From Actinomadura macrotermitis (GTDB taxonomy: Bacteria > Actinomycetota > Actinomycetes > Streptosporangiales > Streptosporangiaceae), in contig NZ_WEGH01000002.1 in assembly GCF_009604375.1 (NCBI RefSeq), forward strand, positions 1,326,073 to 1,390,072: a stretch of DNA of 64,000 nucleotides, written 5' to 3'. The notes beneath the pieces are model-generated. The model was not told where the DNA came from and made no database searches. It saw nothing but the letters and a program-made list of their open reading frames with translations. Positions 16,461-24,774 of this stretch are shown here, in pieces. Each line of letters starts with the position of its first letter. Within the stretch, counting starts at the first letter, position 1. The translations under genes and the position numbers were made by a program.

Positions 16461-16484
16461 GCGGCCCGGAGCCCGCCGGGCCGC
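16461..16484. terminator. 8-bp GC hairpin after the sigma gene
   Basis: GCGGCCCG pairs with CGGGCCGC over an 8-nt loop, 31 bp after the sigma stop and 18 bp before the NUDIX start. It may equally be a leader hairpin of the NUDIX mRNA. Confidence 0.45.
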
Positions 16485-16501
16485 GTGTGCGAAGGGGCGG
16501 C

Positions 16502-17047
16502 ATGGGAGACCAGATCCGGCAGCTCACCACCCGGGTGGTGTACGAGAACCCGTGGCTCTCGGTCCGCGAGGACGAGATCGAGCGGCCGGACGGCTCACGC
16601 GGCATCTACGGTGTCATCGACAAGCCCGACTTCGCCGTCGTCATCCCCATGGAGAACGGCGGCTTCCACCTGGTCGAGGAGTACCGCTACCCGATCGGCC
16701 GCCGCACCTGGAACTTCCCCCAGGGCTCCCTGCCGGACCGCCGGAAGGCCGAGTCGCTGGTGCTGGCCCGTCACGAACTGGCCGAAGAGACCGGCATCCG
16801 GGCGGACGAGCTCACCGAGCTCGGCTACCTGAACAGCTCCCACGGCAGCAGCGGCCAGGGCTTCACGGTCTTCCTGGCGACCGGCCTGCAGCACGGCGAG
16901 CCGAACCGCGAACTCGAAGAGCAGGACATGCGGCAGCGCTGGTTCTCCCGCGCCGAGTTCAAGCAGCTGATCCGGGACGGCCTCATCACCGACGACTCGA
17001 CCCTCGCCGCCTACACCCTGCTCACCCTCCACGAAGAGGGCCGCTGA
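16502..17047 (+). CDS. NUDIX hydrolase, ADP-ribose pyrophosphatase-like
   Basis: 181 residues. ATG 16502 follows GAAGGGGCGG. The NUDIX box spans about GSLPDRRKAESLVLARHELAEETGI; the metal-binding glutamates EE are kept, while the usual Arg before the first Glu is His. The strand YRYPIGRRTWNFPQG before the box, and the E-E-x-D pattern after it (ELEEQDMRQRWFSRAEF), resemble ADP-ribose or sugar-nucleotide diphosphatases, which cleave to a monophosphate plus sugar phosphate. The exact substrate is unknown. It converges with the DoxX gene, 5 bp apart. Confidence 0.9.
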   Translation: MGDQIRQLTTRVVYENPWLSVREDEIERPDGSRGIYGVIDKPDFAVVIPMENGGFHLVEEYRYPIGRRTWNFPQGSLPDRRKAESLVLARHELAEETGIRADELTELGYLNSSHGSSGQGFTVFLATGLQHGEPNRELEEQDMRQRWFSRAEFKQLIRDGLITDDSTLAAYTLLTLHEEGR

Positions 17048-17052
17048 CCGGC

Positions 17053-17400
17053 TCAGGCGGCGAGCCCGAGGCCCAGGGTGGCCACGACCGGCGCGAGGTA
17101 CAGCAGGGGGAAGGCGACGGTCTTGTAGGAGTGCGCCCGCAGGATCGTGACGACCGCGCCGAGGAAGTACAGCACCAGGCCGATCGCCGCCGCGATCCCG
17201 ACCGCGGGCACCACGAGGCCGGCCAGCAGGCCGGCCGCGCCGAGCGCCTTGGCCAGGGCCAGCCGCGTCCACCACGCCTCGGGCACCCCGTACTCGATCA
17301 GCGGCTGCACGACGAAGTCGGCGCGGCGCAGCAGCGAGAAGGCGGAGAAGCCGACCCAGGCGGCGCTGAGGACGGTGACGGCGGTGAGCGTGGTGGACAT
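17053..17400 (-). CDS. DoxX-family membrane protein
   Basis: 115 residues from ATG 17400. Four hydrophobic helices in the DoxX arrangement are visible: TAVTVLSAAWVGFSAFSLL, then the loop FVVQPLIEYGVPEAWWTRLALAKALGAAGLL containing the family's G-P/G-V-P and Lys features, then two closing helices. DoxX proteins sit in the cytoplasmic membrane and are linked to redox and thiol stress. It has the same ECF-type promoter as the NmrA-like gene, which predicts control by the sigma factor at 15549. Confidence 0.85.
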   Translation of the reverse strand: MSTTLTAVTVLSAAWVGFSAFSLLRRADFVVQPLIEYGVPEAWWTRLALAKALGAAGLLAGLVVPAVGIAAAIGLVLYFLGAVVTILRAHSYKTVAFPLLYLAPVVATLGLGLAA

Positions 17401-17438
17401 CGCATGCTCCTGCGGGGCTCGTTGAACGGGGTCACTAC

Positions 17439-17468
17439 TACGACCCCGCCCCCGCAGCATGTGTGACA
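17439..17468 (-). promoter_or_regulatory. Predicted ECF-type promoter of the DoxX gene
   Basis: On the minus strand TGTCACA (17468-17462), 18 nt, then TCGTA (17443-17439), with the ATG 38 nt on. The spacer's GGGCGGGG end is also shared with the site at 15525-15554. Confidence 0.65.
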
Positions 17469-17480
17469 GCCCTCTGTAGT

Positions 17481-17969
17481 TCAGGCGGGCGGCCGGACGT
17501 CGCGGCGGCGGACCGCCTCTGTGCCGCCGAGTTCGTCCAGCAGCTCGACGAGCATCCGCCGGGTCTCGTCCAGGCCCTGCTCCCCGCAGCGGGCCCTCAG
17601 CCGTTCCTCGAGCTCCCGGCGCGCGCTTCGCGCCGCCTCGACCGCGGCCCGCCCGCGCGCCGTCAGCGCCACCAGCCGCACGCGCGCGTCCCGCTCACCG
17701 GGGACGCGTTCGACGTAGCCGAGGCGTTCCAACTCGGCGACCGCCTTGGAGGCGCCCTGCTGGGTCATCTCCAGCCGGGCCGCGAGTTCGCCGATCGTGG
17801 GGCGGCCGTCGACGAGGTGCTGGAAGACGTATCCGTGGGAGGTGCGCAGGCCGGTGAAGCCGGCCGCCTCCAGCTGTTCCCGGACGGCGGTGACGGCCGC
17901 CGAGCCGACGAACAGCGCGAGCGTGCCGGTGTCCAGGTCGCGCGGTTCCACAGGGGTCACGGCACCCAT
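17481..17969 (-). CDS. MarR-family transcriptional regulator
   Basis: 162 residues. I choose the ATG at 17969; an in-frame ATG at 17987 would put the start inside the operator palindrome. Winged helix: RTSHGYVFQHL, PTIGELAARLEMTQQGASKAVAELERLGYVERVPGERDARVRLVALTARGRAAV (cited in parts), with the wing DARVRLV. The C-terminal helix dimerises. It should repress its own gene and the divergent SnoaL-like gene through the palindrome at 17980. The ligand is unknown; no conserved Cys for thiol sensing is evident near the N-terminus. Confidence 0.92.
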   Translation of the reverse strand: MGAVTPVEPRDLDTGTLALFVGSAAVTAVREQLEAAGFTGLRTSHGYVFQHLVDGRPTIGELAARLEMTQQGASKAVAELERLGYVERVPGERDARVRLVALTARGRAAVEAARSARRELEERLRARCGEQGLDETRRMLVELLDELGGTEAVRRRDVRPPA

Positions 17970-17978
17970 CCTGTTATT

Positions 17979-18008
17979 GACAACCATGGTTGTGCAACTA
18001 AGGTTGTC
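17979..18008. promoter_or_regulatory. Probable MarR operator
   Basis: ACAACCATGGTTGT (17980-17993) is a perfect 14-bp palindrome, and a further half-site GGTTGTC (18002-18008) mirrors GACAACC (17979-17985). It lies between the divergent MarR and SnoaL-like starts, 4 bp before the latter. Confidence 0.75.
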
Positions 18009-18011
18009 TTT

Positions 18012-18401
18012 ATGGAGACCCCCCTTGACCTGGCCCTGCGCTACCACCGGGCCGTGGCCGGCGGCGCCACCGGCGAAGAGCTGGCCCGCTTCTTCCACCG
18101 GGACGCCGTCCACCGCGAACTCCCCAACGCGCTGTTCCCCGCAGGCGGTGTCAGCGACCTGGACGGCATACTGCGCGCCGCCGAGCGCGGGCGCCGCAAG
18201 CTCGCCGCCCAGCGCTACGACGTCGTCAACGCCGTCGCGTCCGGCGATCAGGTCGCCCTCGAGGTGGTGTGGACGGGCACGCTCGCCGTCCCCATGGGCG
18301 ACCTTCCCGCCGGTCACACCCTGCGCGCCCACATCGCCACCTTCCTCGAGGTGCGCGATGGCCGGATCGCCGCCCAGCGCAACTACGACTGCTACGAGTA
18401 G
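18012..18401 (+). CDS. SnoaL-like (NTF2-fold) protein
   Basis: 129 residues from ATG 18012. A first helix MET-PLDLALRYHRAVAGGATGEELARFFHRDAV leads into a cone-shaped beta-sheet (QVALEVVWTGTLAVPMG, HIATFLEVRDGRIAAQRNYDCYE, in parts), typical of the SnoaL/limonene-epoxide-hydrolase-like fold. The final strand with NYDCYE is common in ketosteroid-isomerase-like relatives. It may bind or isomerise a small hydrophobic compound, probably the inducer of the divergent MarR. The ORF begins only 4 bp after the operator, so the mRNA has a very short leader or starts within it. Confidence 0.82.
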   Translation: METPLDLALRYHRAVAGGATGEELARFFHRDAVHRELPNALFPAGGVSDLDGILRAAERGRRKLAAQRYDVVNAVASGDQVALEVVWTGTLAVPMGDLPAGHTLRAHIATFLEVRDGRIAAQRNYDCYE

Positions 18402-18408
18402 CCCCGGC

Positions 18409-19905
18409 TCAGCAGTGGCCGAGGGGCGGGTGGGCCTTCAGGAGGGCGCGGGCCTCGGTGCGGGAGAGGTTGTGGCTCAGGGCGCTCTCGGGGCGGGACA
18501 GGTGGGCCTGGACGTCGAGGAGGGCGCAGGAGCGCACGGGTTCGGGGAGGCGGTCCAGGGCGGGGACCGCGTCGGCGGACAGGGTGCGCAGATAGGCGAT
18601 GTCGATCTTGCCGGTGCGGGCGTGGCGGGTGACGTTGCGCTCGGCGATGAAGGCGTCGGGGTTCAGGGCGGCAAGGGCGAGCAGGCCGGCCGCGCCGCTC
18701 GCGGCGACGGCGCGGGGCAGCCAGGCGGCCTTCAGGCGCAGGCCCGCCGCGGCGACCAGGACGACGACCAGGCCGAGCCACAGCTCGAACGCGTGCACCC
18801 AGAGGCGCAGCCGGGTCCAGCCGTAGGTCTCCTCGTACAGGTAGAGGCGGCGCAGGGCGACCGCGACGACCACCAGCGTCAGCGCGCACAGGGCGCCGAG
18901 CAGGGCGCGGACGAGCATCCGGTCGCGCGGCGCGTGGCGGACGGCGAACGCGATCACGGCGAGGACGAGGACGGTCACGACGACGAGCTGGAAGAATCCC
19001 TGCCGCGCGTACTGGGCGTAGGTGAGGCCGGTCGAGCGCAGCAGGCGGTCCTTGTCCGAGGCCAGCAGGACGCTCGCCTGGATCGCGCAGAACGCCAGGA
19101 ACAGCAGGTCGAGCGCGGCGATCGGGACCGCCCACGCCCAGCGGCCGGCGGGCGGGGCGGGGCGCGGGACCAGCATCCGCAGCGGCGGCGGGGCGAGGGC
19201 CAGGAACACCAGCGCCAGCGTGAGCAGCGCCGTCGCGGTCCCGGCGATGACGCGCACGACGACCTTGTCGGGCGAGATGTCGGGGACCAGGCCGGCCGCG
19301 ATGCCGCTGAACGCGGCGTCGGCGCCGGCGAAGAGGGCGCCGAACACCAGCAGGAGCGCCCCCGCGATCAGGCCGGTGCGGATGACGGGCCAGGCGCGGC
19401 CGCGGCCGTCGTTGAGGGCGCCGGTGACGCCGTGCACCGCCCAGGGCAGCATCCGCGCGCCGGCGGCGGGCAGGGCGAGGCCGCCGCCGAGCACCTCGGC
19501 CCACGACCGGCCGCCCGTCATCGCGTAGGACGCGACCGGCAGCGCCAGCAGCAGGCCGAGCGCGGTGATCCACTCCGCGTCGCGTAGCGCGGCGATCGCG
19601 GTGAGCGCGAGCGCCAGCAGGCAGAACAGCAGGCCGGTCCGGTCGCGCAGCATCCGCCCGCCGGTGACGGGCAGGACGACGGCCGCCACGGCGAGCGCGG
19701 TGAGGGGGAGGTTGAGGCCCAGCAGGCCGTTCCCGGGGATGTCGCCGAGGGCGACGGAGCCGATCACGGCGGCCGCCAGGACGCCGCCGAGCATGACGGG
19801 GGACAGGCGCCGGGCCGGGAGTTTCCAGGCGGCGATGACCTTCTCGGTGAAGAAGGGCTGCCGGGGCGGCACGAGCGGTGCCGGGACGGAAGGGTACTGG
19901 TTCAC
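18409..19905 (-). CDS. DUF4153/DUF4173-type polytopic membrane protein
   Basis: 498 residues from GTG 19905, overlapping the kinase stop as GTGA. After a Pro-rich cytosolic head come about a dozen helices. Landmarks are VMLGGVLAAAVIGSVALGDIPGNGLLG, a loop DISPDKVVVRVIAGTATALLTL and LYLYEETYGWTRLRLWVHAFELWLGLVVV (cited in parts), the last matching the conserved core of these proteins. A C-terminal soluble tail (about 110 residues) contains two Cys. Function is unknown. Its position after a response regulator and kinase suggests that it is a target or an accessory sensor of that system. Confidence 0.85.
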   Translation of the reverse strand: MNQYPSVPAPLVPPRQPFFTEKVIAAWKLPARRLSPVMLGGVLAAAVIGSVALGDIPGNGLLGLNLPLTALAVAAVVLPVTGGRMLRDRTGLLFCLLALALTAIAALRDAEWITALGLLLALPVASYAMTGGRSWAEVLGGGLALPAAGARMLPWAVHGVTGALNDGRGRAWPVIRTGLIAGALLLVFGALFAGADAAFSGIAAGLVPDISPDKVVVRVIAGTATALLTLALVFLALAPPPLRMLVPRPAPPAGRWAWAVPIAALDLLFLAFCAIQASVLLASDKDRLLRSTGLTYAQYARQGFFQLVVVTVLVLAVIAFAVRHAPRDRMLVRALLGALCALTLVVVAVALRRLYLYEETYGWTRLRLWVHAFELWLGLVVVLVAAAGLRLKAAWLPRAVAASGAAGLLALAALNPDAFIAERNVTRHARTGKIDIAYLRTLSADAVPALDRLPEPVRSCALLDVQAHLSRPESALSHNLSRTEARALLKAHPPLGHC

Positions 19906-20912
19906 GCGGGCGCTCCCGGGAGGACGATGCGGATGCGGCAGCCGTGCGGGCTGTCCAGGACGGAGATGTCGCCGCCGTGCAGGTCGATGACCCAGCGGGC
20001 GATGGCGAGGCCGAGCCCGGTGCCGCCGTCGGCGGCACCGCGCGACCCCCGCGAGAAGCGCTCGAAGACGCGGGCGCGCTCCTCGGGCGGGATGCCCGGC
20101 CCCTCGTCGGCGACCTCCAGGACCAGGTCGTGGCGGTGGGCGGCGGCGGTGACGGTGATGGGCGCGCCCGGCGGGCCGTGCCGGACGGCGTTGTCCAGCA
20201 GGTTGGCCAGCACCTGGTGCAGCCGGTCGCGGTCGGCGGTGGCGTGCAGGCCCGGCGCGACGTCGATCTCGATGCCGGCGCCGGGGTAGGCCGCCGCGAC
20301 CTCGGCGACGAACGCGGCGACGTCCAGCCGTTCCAGGTCCAGGGGCGCGGCGCCGGCGTCGACCCGCGACAGGTCCAGCAGCTGGGTGACCAGGCGGCCG
20401 AGCCGGTCGGTCTGCTCCAGGGCCGAGCCGAGCACCTCGGGGGTGGCCGGGGTGACGCCGTCGGCCATGTTCTCCAGGACGGCGTGCAGCGCGCTGATCG
20501 GGGTGCGCAGCTCGTGTGAGACGTTGGCGACGAACTCGCGGCGCTGCCGGTCGACCTCGGCCAGGTCGGCGGCCATGGTGTTGAACGCCTGGGCGAGCTC
20601 GCCGACCTCGTCGCGGGAGGTGGCGCGGACGCGGCGGCTGTAGTCGCCGCGCGCCATCGCGCGGGCCGCCGCGGTCATCTCGCGCAGCGGCGCGGTCATG
20701 CCGTGCGCGATGAGCTGGGTGACGACCAGCGAGATGAGCACGCCGACCGGCAGCGTCTGGCGGGCGCGGAAGCCGAGGGTGTAGCCCCACAGCACCATCA
20801 AGATCGCGGTGACGCCGGTGACGACGGTGACCACGCCGAACTTGACCTTGATGGAGCGCAGCGGGTCCAGCGGGCGCGGCAGCCTGCGCCACAGGGCGTG
20901 CAGCACCCTCAC
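19902..20912 (-). CDS. Sensor histidine kinase
   Basis: 336 residues from GTG 20912, which overlaps the regulator's TGA. Two helices (about 24-47 and 54-71) are separated by only about six residues, so there is essentially no periplasmic sensor domain. HAMP is followed by His133 in NVSHELRTPISALHAVLENMADG, the N box NLLDNAVRHGPPG, and the G box DGGTGLGLAIARWVIDLHGG. Intramembrane-sensing kinases of this shape often work with a membrane partner, and the DUF4153 protein encoded next is a candidate (inference). Confidence 0.95.
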   Translation of the reverse strand: MRVLHALWRRLPRPLDPLRSIKVKFGVVTVVTGVTAILMVLWGYTLGFRARQTLPVGVLISLVVTQLIAHGMTAPLREMTAAARAMARGDYSRRVRATSRDEVGELAQAFNTMAADLAEVDRQRREFVANVSHELRTPISALHAVLENMADGVTPATPEVLGSALEQTDRLGRLVTQLLDLSRVDAGAAPLDLERLDVAAFVAEVAAAYPGAGIEIDVAPGLHATADRDRLHQVLANLLDNAVRHGPPGAPITVTAAAHRHDLVLEVADEGPGIPPEERARVFERFSRGSRGAADGGTGLGLAIARWVIDLHGGDISVLDSPHGCRIRIVLPGAPA

Positions 20913-21589
20913 CGGGCCACCTCCAGCGCGTAGCCGACGCCGTGCACGGTGCGGATGAGGTCGGCGCCGAGCTTGCGGCGCAGCGCCTTGACGTGCCCGT
21001 CGACCACGCGGGTGCCCGACGCGCCGGCCCACTCCCAGATCCGCTCCAGCAGGACGGCGCGGGTCAGCACCGTGCCGGGGGAGCGGGCCAGGCAGTCCAG
21101 CAGCTCGAACTCGGTCGGGGTGAGGTGCACCTCGCGGCCGTCGCGGCGGACGCGGCGGGCGTCGCGGTCCAGCTCCAGCGGGCCGAGCCGCAGCACGGGC
21201 CGGGCCGCCGCCGCGGCGGCGGCGTGCAGCTCGACCCGGCGCAGCACGGCCCGGATCCGCGCGACCAGCTCGCGCATGCTGAACGGCTTGGTGATGTAGT
21301 CGTCGGCGCCGACGCCGAGCCCGACCAGCAGGTCGGTCTCGTCGTCGCGCGCGGTCAGCATCACCACCGGCACGGGCCGTTCGGCCTGCACGCGGCGGCA
21401 GACCTCCAGGCCGTCGAAGCCGGGCAGCATGACGTCCAGGACGATCAGGTCCGGCGCGAACGCGCGGGCCCGCTCGACCGCCGCGGGGCCGTCGGCGGCG
21501 GACGCCACGGCGAAGCCCTCGGCGGTCAGCCGGTCCGCGACGGCCCGGGCGATGGTCGGTTCGTCCTCGACGACCAGGATGCGTGTCAC
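20909..21589 (-). CDS. OmpR-family response regulator
   Basis: 226 residues. Receiver: acidic residues at 8-10, phospho-Asp52 in LIVLDVMLPGFDGLEV, Lys in ITKPFSMREL. A linker with an Ala run (AAAAAAARPVLRLGPLEL) leads to the winged helix: EVHLTPTEFELLDCLARSPG, GTRVVDGHVKALRRKLG and VHGVGYALEVAR. It is first gene of the RR-HK-DUF4153 operon, each pair overlapping by four bases. The upstream gap to the ligase gene is about 60 bp and holds no clear operator. Confidence 0.95.
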   Translation of the reverse strand: MTRILVVEDEPTIARAVADRLTAEGFAVASAADGPAAVERARAFAPDLIVLDVMLPGFDGLEVCRRVQAERPVPVVMLTARDDETDLLVGLGVGADDYITKPFSMRELVARIRAVLRRVELHAAAAAAARPVLRLGPLELDRDARRVRRDGREVHLTPTEFELLDCLARSPGTVLTRAVLLERIWEWAGASGTRVVDGHVKALRRKLGADLIRTVHGVGYALEVAR

Positions 21590-21652
21590 GAGGCCGACTC
21601 TAGGGTCGGCGTGTGCGTGCCTCCGGCGCCGTTCGTGTGGATTGTGTGCGGA

Positions 21653-23134
21653 TCAGGCGCCGATCGGCCAGGTGTGCACCGGGTCGCCGGAGTACATCAG
21701 CTCGGTGTAGCGGCGGGTCATCCGGCGCAGCGCCTCGTGCCGCGAGACGCCGGAGGACGCCTCGACGGCGTCCACGGTCTGGATCTGCCAGGACGCGCCG
21801 GTCTGCCCCGACACCGCGCGCCGCTCGATGATGCCGAGCAGCCGGTCGCGGCGGGCCGGGTCGACGCCCCACAGGTCCAGGCCCTGGTGGGCGAGCGGCA
21901 GCAGCCGGCGCAGCACCAGCTCGGCCGAGGGGACCTCGCCGAGGCCGGGCCAGTACAGGGTGGAGTCCAGGCCGTCGCGGGCGGCGCGGTGCAGGTTCTC
22001 CTCGGCGCTCTGGAACGACATGCGCGTCCAGAGGGGGCGCTCCTCCTCGGCGAGCATGCGGACCAGGCCGTAGTAGAAGGCGCCGTTGGCGACGACGTCG
22101 GCGACGGTCGGCCCGGCCGGCAGCACCCGGTTCTCCACCCGCAGGTGCGGGCGGCCCTTCACCACCGCGTAGATCGGCCGGTTCCAGCGGTAGACGGTGC
22201 CGTTGTGCAGGGACAGCTCGGCGAGCTCGGGGATGCCGCCGGCGTCCAGGACGGCGAGCGGGTCCTCGTCCTCGCAGAGCGGGAGCAGCGCGGGGAAGTA
22301 GCGGGTGTTCTCCTCGAACAGGTCGAACACCGAGGTGATCCAGCGCTCGCCGAACCAGACGCGGGGCCGCACGCCCTGGGTCTTCAGCTCCTCGGGGCGG
22401 GTGTCGGTGGACTGCTCGAACAGGGAGATGCGGGTCTCCTGGTGGAGCCGGTGCCCGAACAGGAAGGGGGAGTTGGCGGCGAGCGCGACCTGCGGCCCGG
22501 CGATGGCCTGCGCGGCGTTCCAGTAGGCGCCGAACTCCTCGGGGCTGACCTGCAGGTGGAACTGGACGCTGGTGCAGGCGGCCTCGGGGGTGATGTTGTC
22601 GGTGTGCATGCACATCGGCTCGGGGCCGTCGATCTCGATGTTCAGCTCCTCGCCGCGCGCGGCGAAGATCTGGTCGTTCAGCATCTTGTAGCGGCCGTTG
22701 GCCGACAGGGTCTCCTCGCCGATGTCCGAGCGGCGCAGCGTCGGCAGGATGCCGATCATGACCAGGTGGCCGCCGAGCTCCTGGGCGCGCCCGTCGGCGT
22801 GCTCCAGGTGGTCGCGGACCTCGGTCTCCAGCGCGCCGGTGCCGGCCCCGCCGAGCTCGCGCGGCGGGATGTTGATCTCCAGGTTGAACTGGCCCAGCTC
22901 GGTGGCCCAGGCCGGGTCGGCGATCGCCTTCAGCACGTCGGCGTTGCGCATCAGCGGGTCGCCGAAGGCGTCGATGAGGTTGAGCTCCACCTCCAGGCCG
23001 ATGTGCGGGCGCTCGAACTCGAACTGCGACTCGCCGAGCATGCGTGCCAGTGTGTCCAGGCAGCGCCGTACCTTGTCCCGGTATCGGCGCCGATCCTCTC
23101 CGCTGATGGTGACCGGCGTGACGTCCCTGCCCAT
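21653..23134 (-). CDS. Glutamate-cysteine ligase family 2 (GCS2) protein
   Basis: 493 residues from ATG 23134. Signature GLEVELNLIDAFGDP opens the active site, followed by ELGQFNLEINIPP, GILPTL, and PEPMCMHTDNITPEAACTSVQFHLQV. The central part holds NSPFLFG and RPRVWFGERW, and the Arg/Glu set around GRPHLRVENRVLPAGPTVADVVANGAFYYG (in parts). Members ligate glutamate to an amine, classically cysteine, with ATP; in actinomycetes that do not rely on glutathione the product may be gamma-glutamylcysteine for ergothioneine or another thiol route. No ergothioneine genes are adjacent, so the pathway is open. Monocistronic. Confidence 0.88.
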   Translation of the reverse strand: MGRDVTPVTISGEDRRRYRDKVRRCLDTLARMLGESQFEFERPHIGLEVELNLIDAFGDPLMRNADVLKAIADPAWATELGQFNLEINIPPRELGGAGTGALETEVRDHLEHADGRAQELGGHLVMIGILPTLRRSDIGEETLSANGRYKMLNDQIFAARGEELNIEIDGPEPMCMHTDNITPEAACTSVQFHLQVSPEEFGAYWNAAQAIAGPQVALAANSPFLFGHRLHQETRISLFEQSTDTRPEELKTQGVRPRVWFGERWITSVFDLFEENTRYFPALLPLCEDEDPLAVLDAGGIPELAELSLHNGTVYRWNRPIYAVVKGRPHLRVENRVLPAGPTVADVVANGAFYYGLVRMLAEEERPLWTRMSFQSAEENLHRAARDGLDSTLYWPGLGEVPSAELVLRRLLPLAHQGLDLWGVDPARRDRLLGIIERRAVSGQTGASWQIQTVDAVEASSGVSRHEALRRMTRRYTELMYSGDPVHTWPIGA

Positions 23135-23338
23135 GTGACCGCCCCTGGCGTCCGGTGAACTATCACAAAACGGATGTCCCCTCAGACGGCCGTGAAACCC
23201 CGAGGCGGGTTTCGGGCACCCGATTTGTTACTGATGGGTACCTTGGGGTGACCGGCGCGCGACAGGTGACGCACGGTGATTGCGGAGACCGGGCGCCGGG
23301 CGGGATAGTCGGGCTGAGCACTGTGAACCGGGGGGAAC

Positions 23339-24697
23339 ATGCGCCTGCGGCCCCGTTCGATCCAGGGGCGGGACACGCTGATCGCGGCCGTGCTCGCGGT
23401 GCTGGTCTTCGGCGGCGTCGCCGGCGGGATCGACTTCTCGGTCCGCACCACGACCAAGGCCGCGCTGCTGCAGGAGGCCCAGCTCGCCGCGCGGCGCACC
23501 AGCGGCGGCGTCCGCGACGGGTCGCTGGCCACCCCGATCCCCGACGACACCGGCGGCCGGGTGCTGATCCAGGTCGTCGGGCCCGGCGGCCACATCCTGG
23601 ACACCACGACCGCCGCGGCGGGCCGCCCGCCGCTCAGCGACCGCTGGCCGCCGCCCGCCGAGCGCGTCCAGGACCGGATGGAGTGCAGCGGCGTCGGACC
23701 GGGCGGCGAGTGCCTGATGGTGGAGGCGATCCGGGTCTCCACCGCGCCCGACTCGGTGGTGGTCTACGCCGCCGAGCGGCTGCCGCGGTACCTGGTCAAC
23801 GGGCTGCTGGAGCTGCTGCTCGGGCTCGGGGTGCTGGCCCTGTCGGCGGTCGCGGCGTGGGTGACCTGGCGGATCGTCGGCCGCACGCTGCGCCCGGTCG
23901 AGCAGATCCGCGCCCAGCTGTCGGAGATCAGCGCCAGCGACCTGTCGCGCCGGGTGCCGGCCCCGCCGGGCGAGGACGAGATCGCCCAGCTCGCCCGCAC
24001 CGCCAACGAGACCCTGGACCGGCTGGAGCGCGCCGTCACGGTGCAGCGCCGGTTCGCCTCCGACGCCTCGCACGAGCTGCGCACCCCGATCGCGGGGCTG
24101 CGCGCCAACCTCGAGGACGCCGCGATGCACCCCGACGACACCGACCTGCGCGAGGTCGTCGGCTCGGCGCTGCGCGACACCGACCGGCTGGAGTCGATCG
24201 TCACCGACCTGCTGCTGCTGGCCCGGATCGGCACCGGCGGCGGCATCGCGCACGAGACCCTGGACCTGGCGGCCCTCGCCCGCGCCGAGATCGAGCGCCG
24301 CGCCTTCGAGCCCAAGCTCAGCGCCGAGCTGGCCGAGGGCGTGCTGGTGCGCGGGGTGCGGATGCAGCTGGTCCGGCTGCTGAACAACCTGCTGGACAAC
24401 GCGGTGCGCTACGCCGACGAGCTGGTGGAGGTCGCGGTCCTGCGGGACGGCCCGCACGCGCTGCTCACCGTCACCGACGACGGCGCGGGCATCCCGCCCG
24501 CCGACCGCGAGCGCGTCTTCGAGCGGTTCACCCGGCTGGACACCGCGCGCAGCCGGGGCGCCGGCGGCACCGGCCTCGGCCTGGCCATCGCCCGGGAGAT
24601 CGCGCAGGCGCACGGCGGGACGCTGCGGGTGGAGGACGGCCCGCGCGGCGCCCGGTTCGTGCTGACCCTGCCGCTGGAGGAGGGCGGCCCGGCGTGA
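23339..24697 (+). CDS. Orphan sensor histidine kinase
   Basis: 452 residues. One helix at about 12-32, an extracytoplasmic domain of about 115 residues (contains two Cys, MECSGVGPGGECLM, likely a disulfide), a second helix at about 155-178, HAMP, His245 in DASHELRTPIAGLRANLED, the N box NNLLDNAVRYADELVE, and the G box GTGLGLAIAREIAQAHGG. It is complete with all kinase boxes, but neither neighbour encodes a response regulator. The partner must lie elsewhere. ATG 23339 is preceded by GGGGGGAAC. A bidirectional terminator follows at 24720. Confidence 0.93.
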   Translation: MRLRPRSIQGRDTLIAAVLAVLVFGGVAGGIDFSVRTTTKAALLQEAQLAARRTSGGVRDGSLATPIPDDTGGRVLIQVVGPGGHILDTTTAAAGRPPLSDRWPPPAERVQDRMECSGVGPGGECLMVEAIRVSTAPDSVVVYAAERLPRYLVNGLLELLLGLGVLALSAVAAWVTWRIVGRTLRPVEQIRAQLSEISASDLSRRVPAPPGEDEIAQLARTANETLDRLERAVTVQRRFASDASHELRTPIAGLRANLEDAAMHPDDTDLREVVGSALRDTDRLESIVTDLLLLARIGTGGGIAHETLDLAALARAEIERRAFEPKLSAELAEGVLVRGVRMQLVRLLNNLLDNAVRYADELVEVAVLRDGPHALLTVTDDGAGIPPADRERVFERFTRLDTARSRGAGGTGLGLAIAREIAQAHGGTLRVEDGPRGARFVLTLPLEEGGPA

Positions 24698-24719
24698 CGA
24701 AGGGCCCGGAACGCGCGAA

Positions 24720-24741
24720 GGGCCGCCCCGGAGGGCGGCCC
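24720..24741. terminator. Bidirectional GC hairpin
   Basis: GGGCCGCC pairs perfectly with GGCGGCCC over a 6-nt loop, 22 bp after the kinase stop and 34 bp after the convergent YceI stop. Confidence 0.7.
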
Positions 24742-24774
24742 CGCATGATCGGTGCAGGTGCTGGTCGCGGAGGG

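Noticed and set aside
20942..23158. Long plus-strand frame across the response regulator and the GCS2 ligase genes
   Set aside because: Low-complexity (Gln/Gly/Ala/Asp) shadow of well-supported minus-strand genes; no domains or ribosome site.
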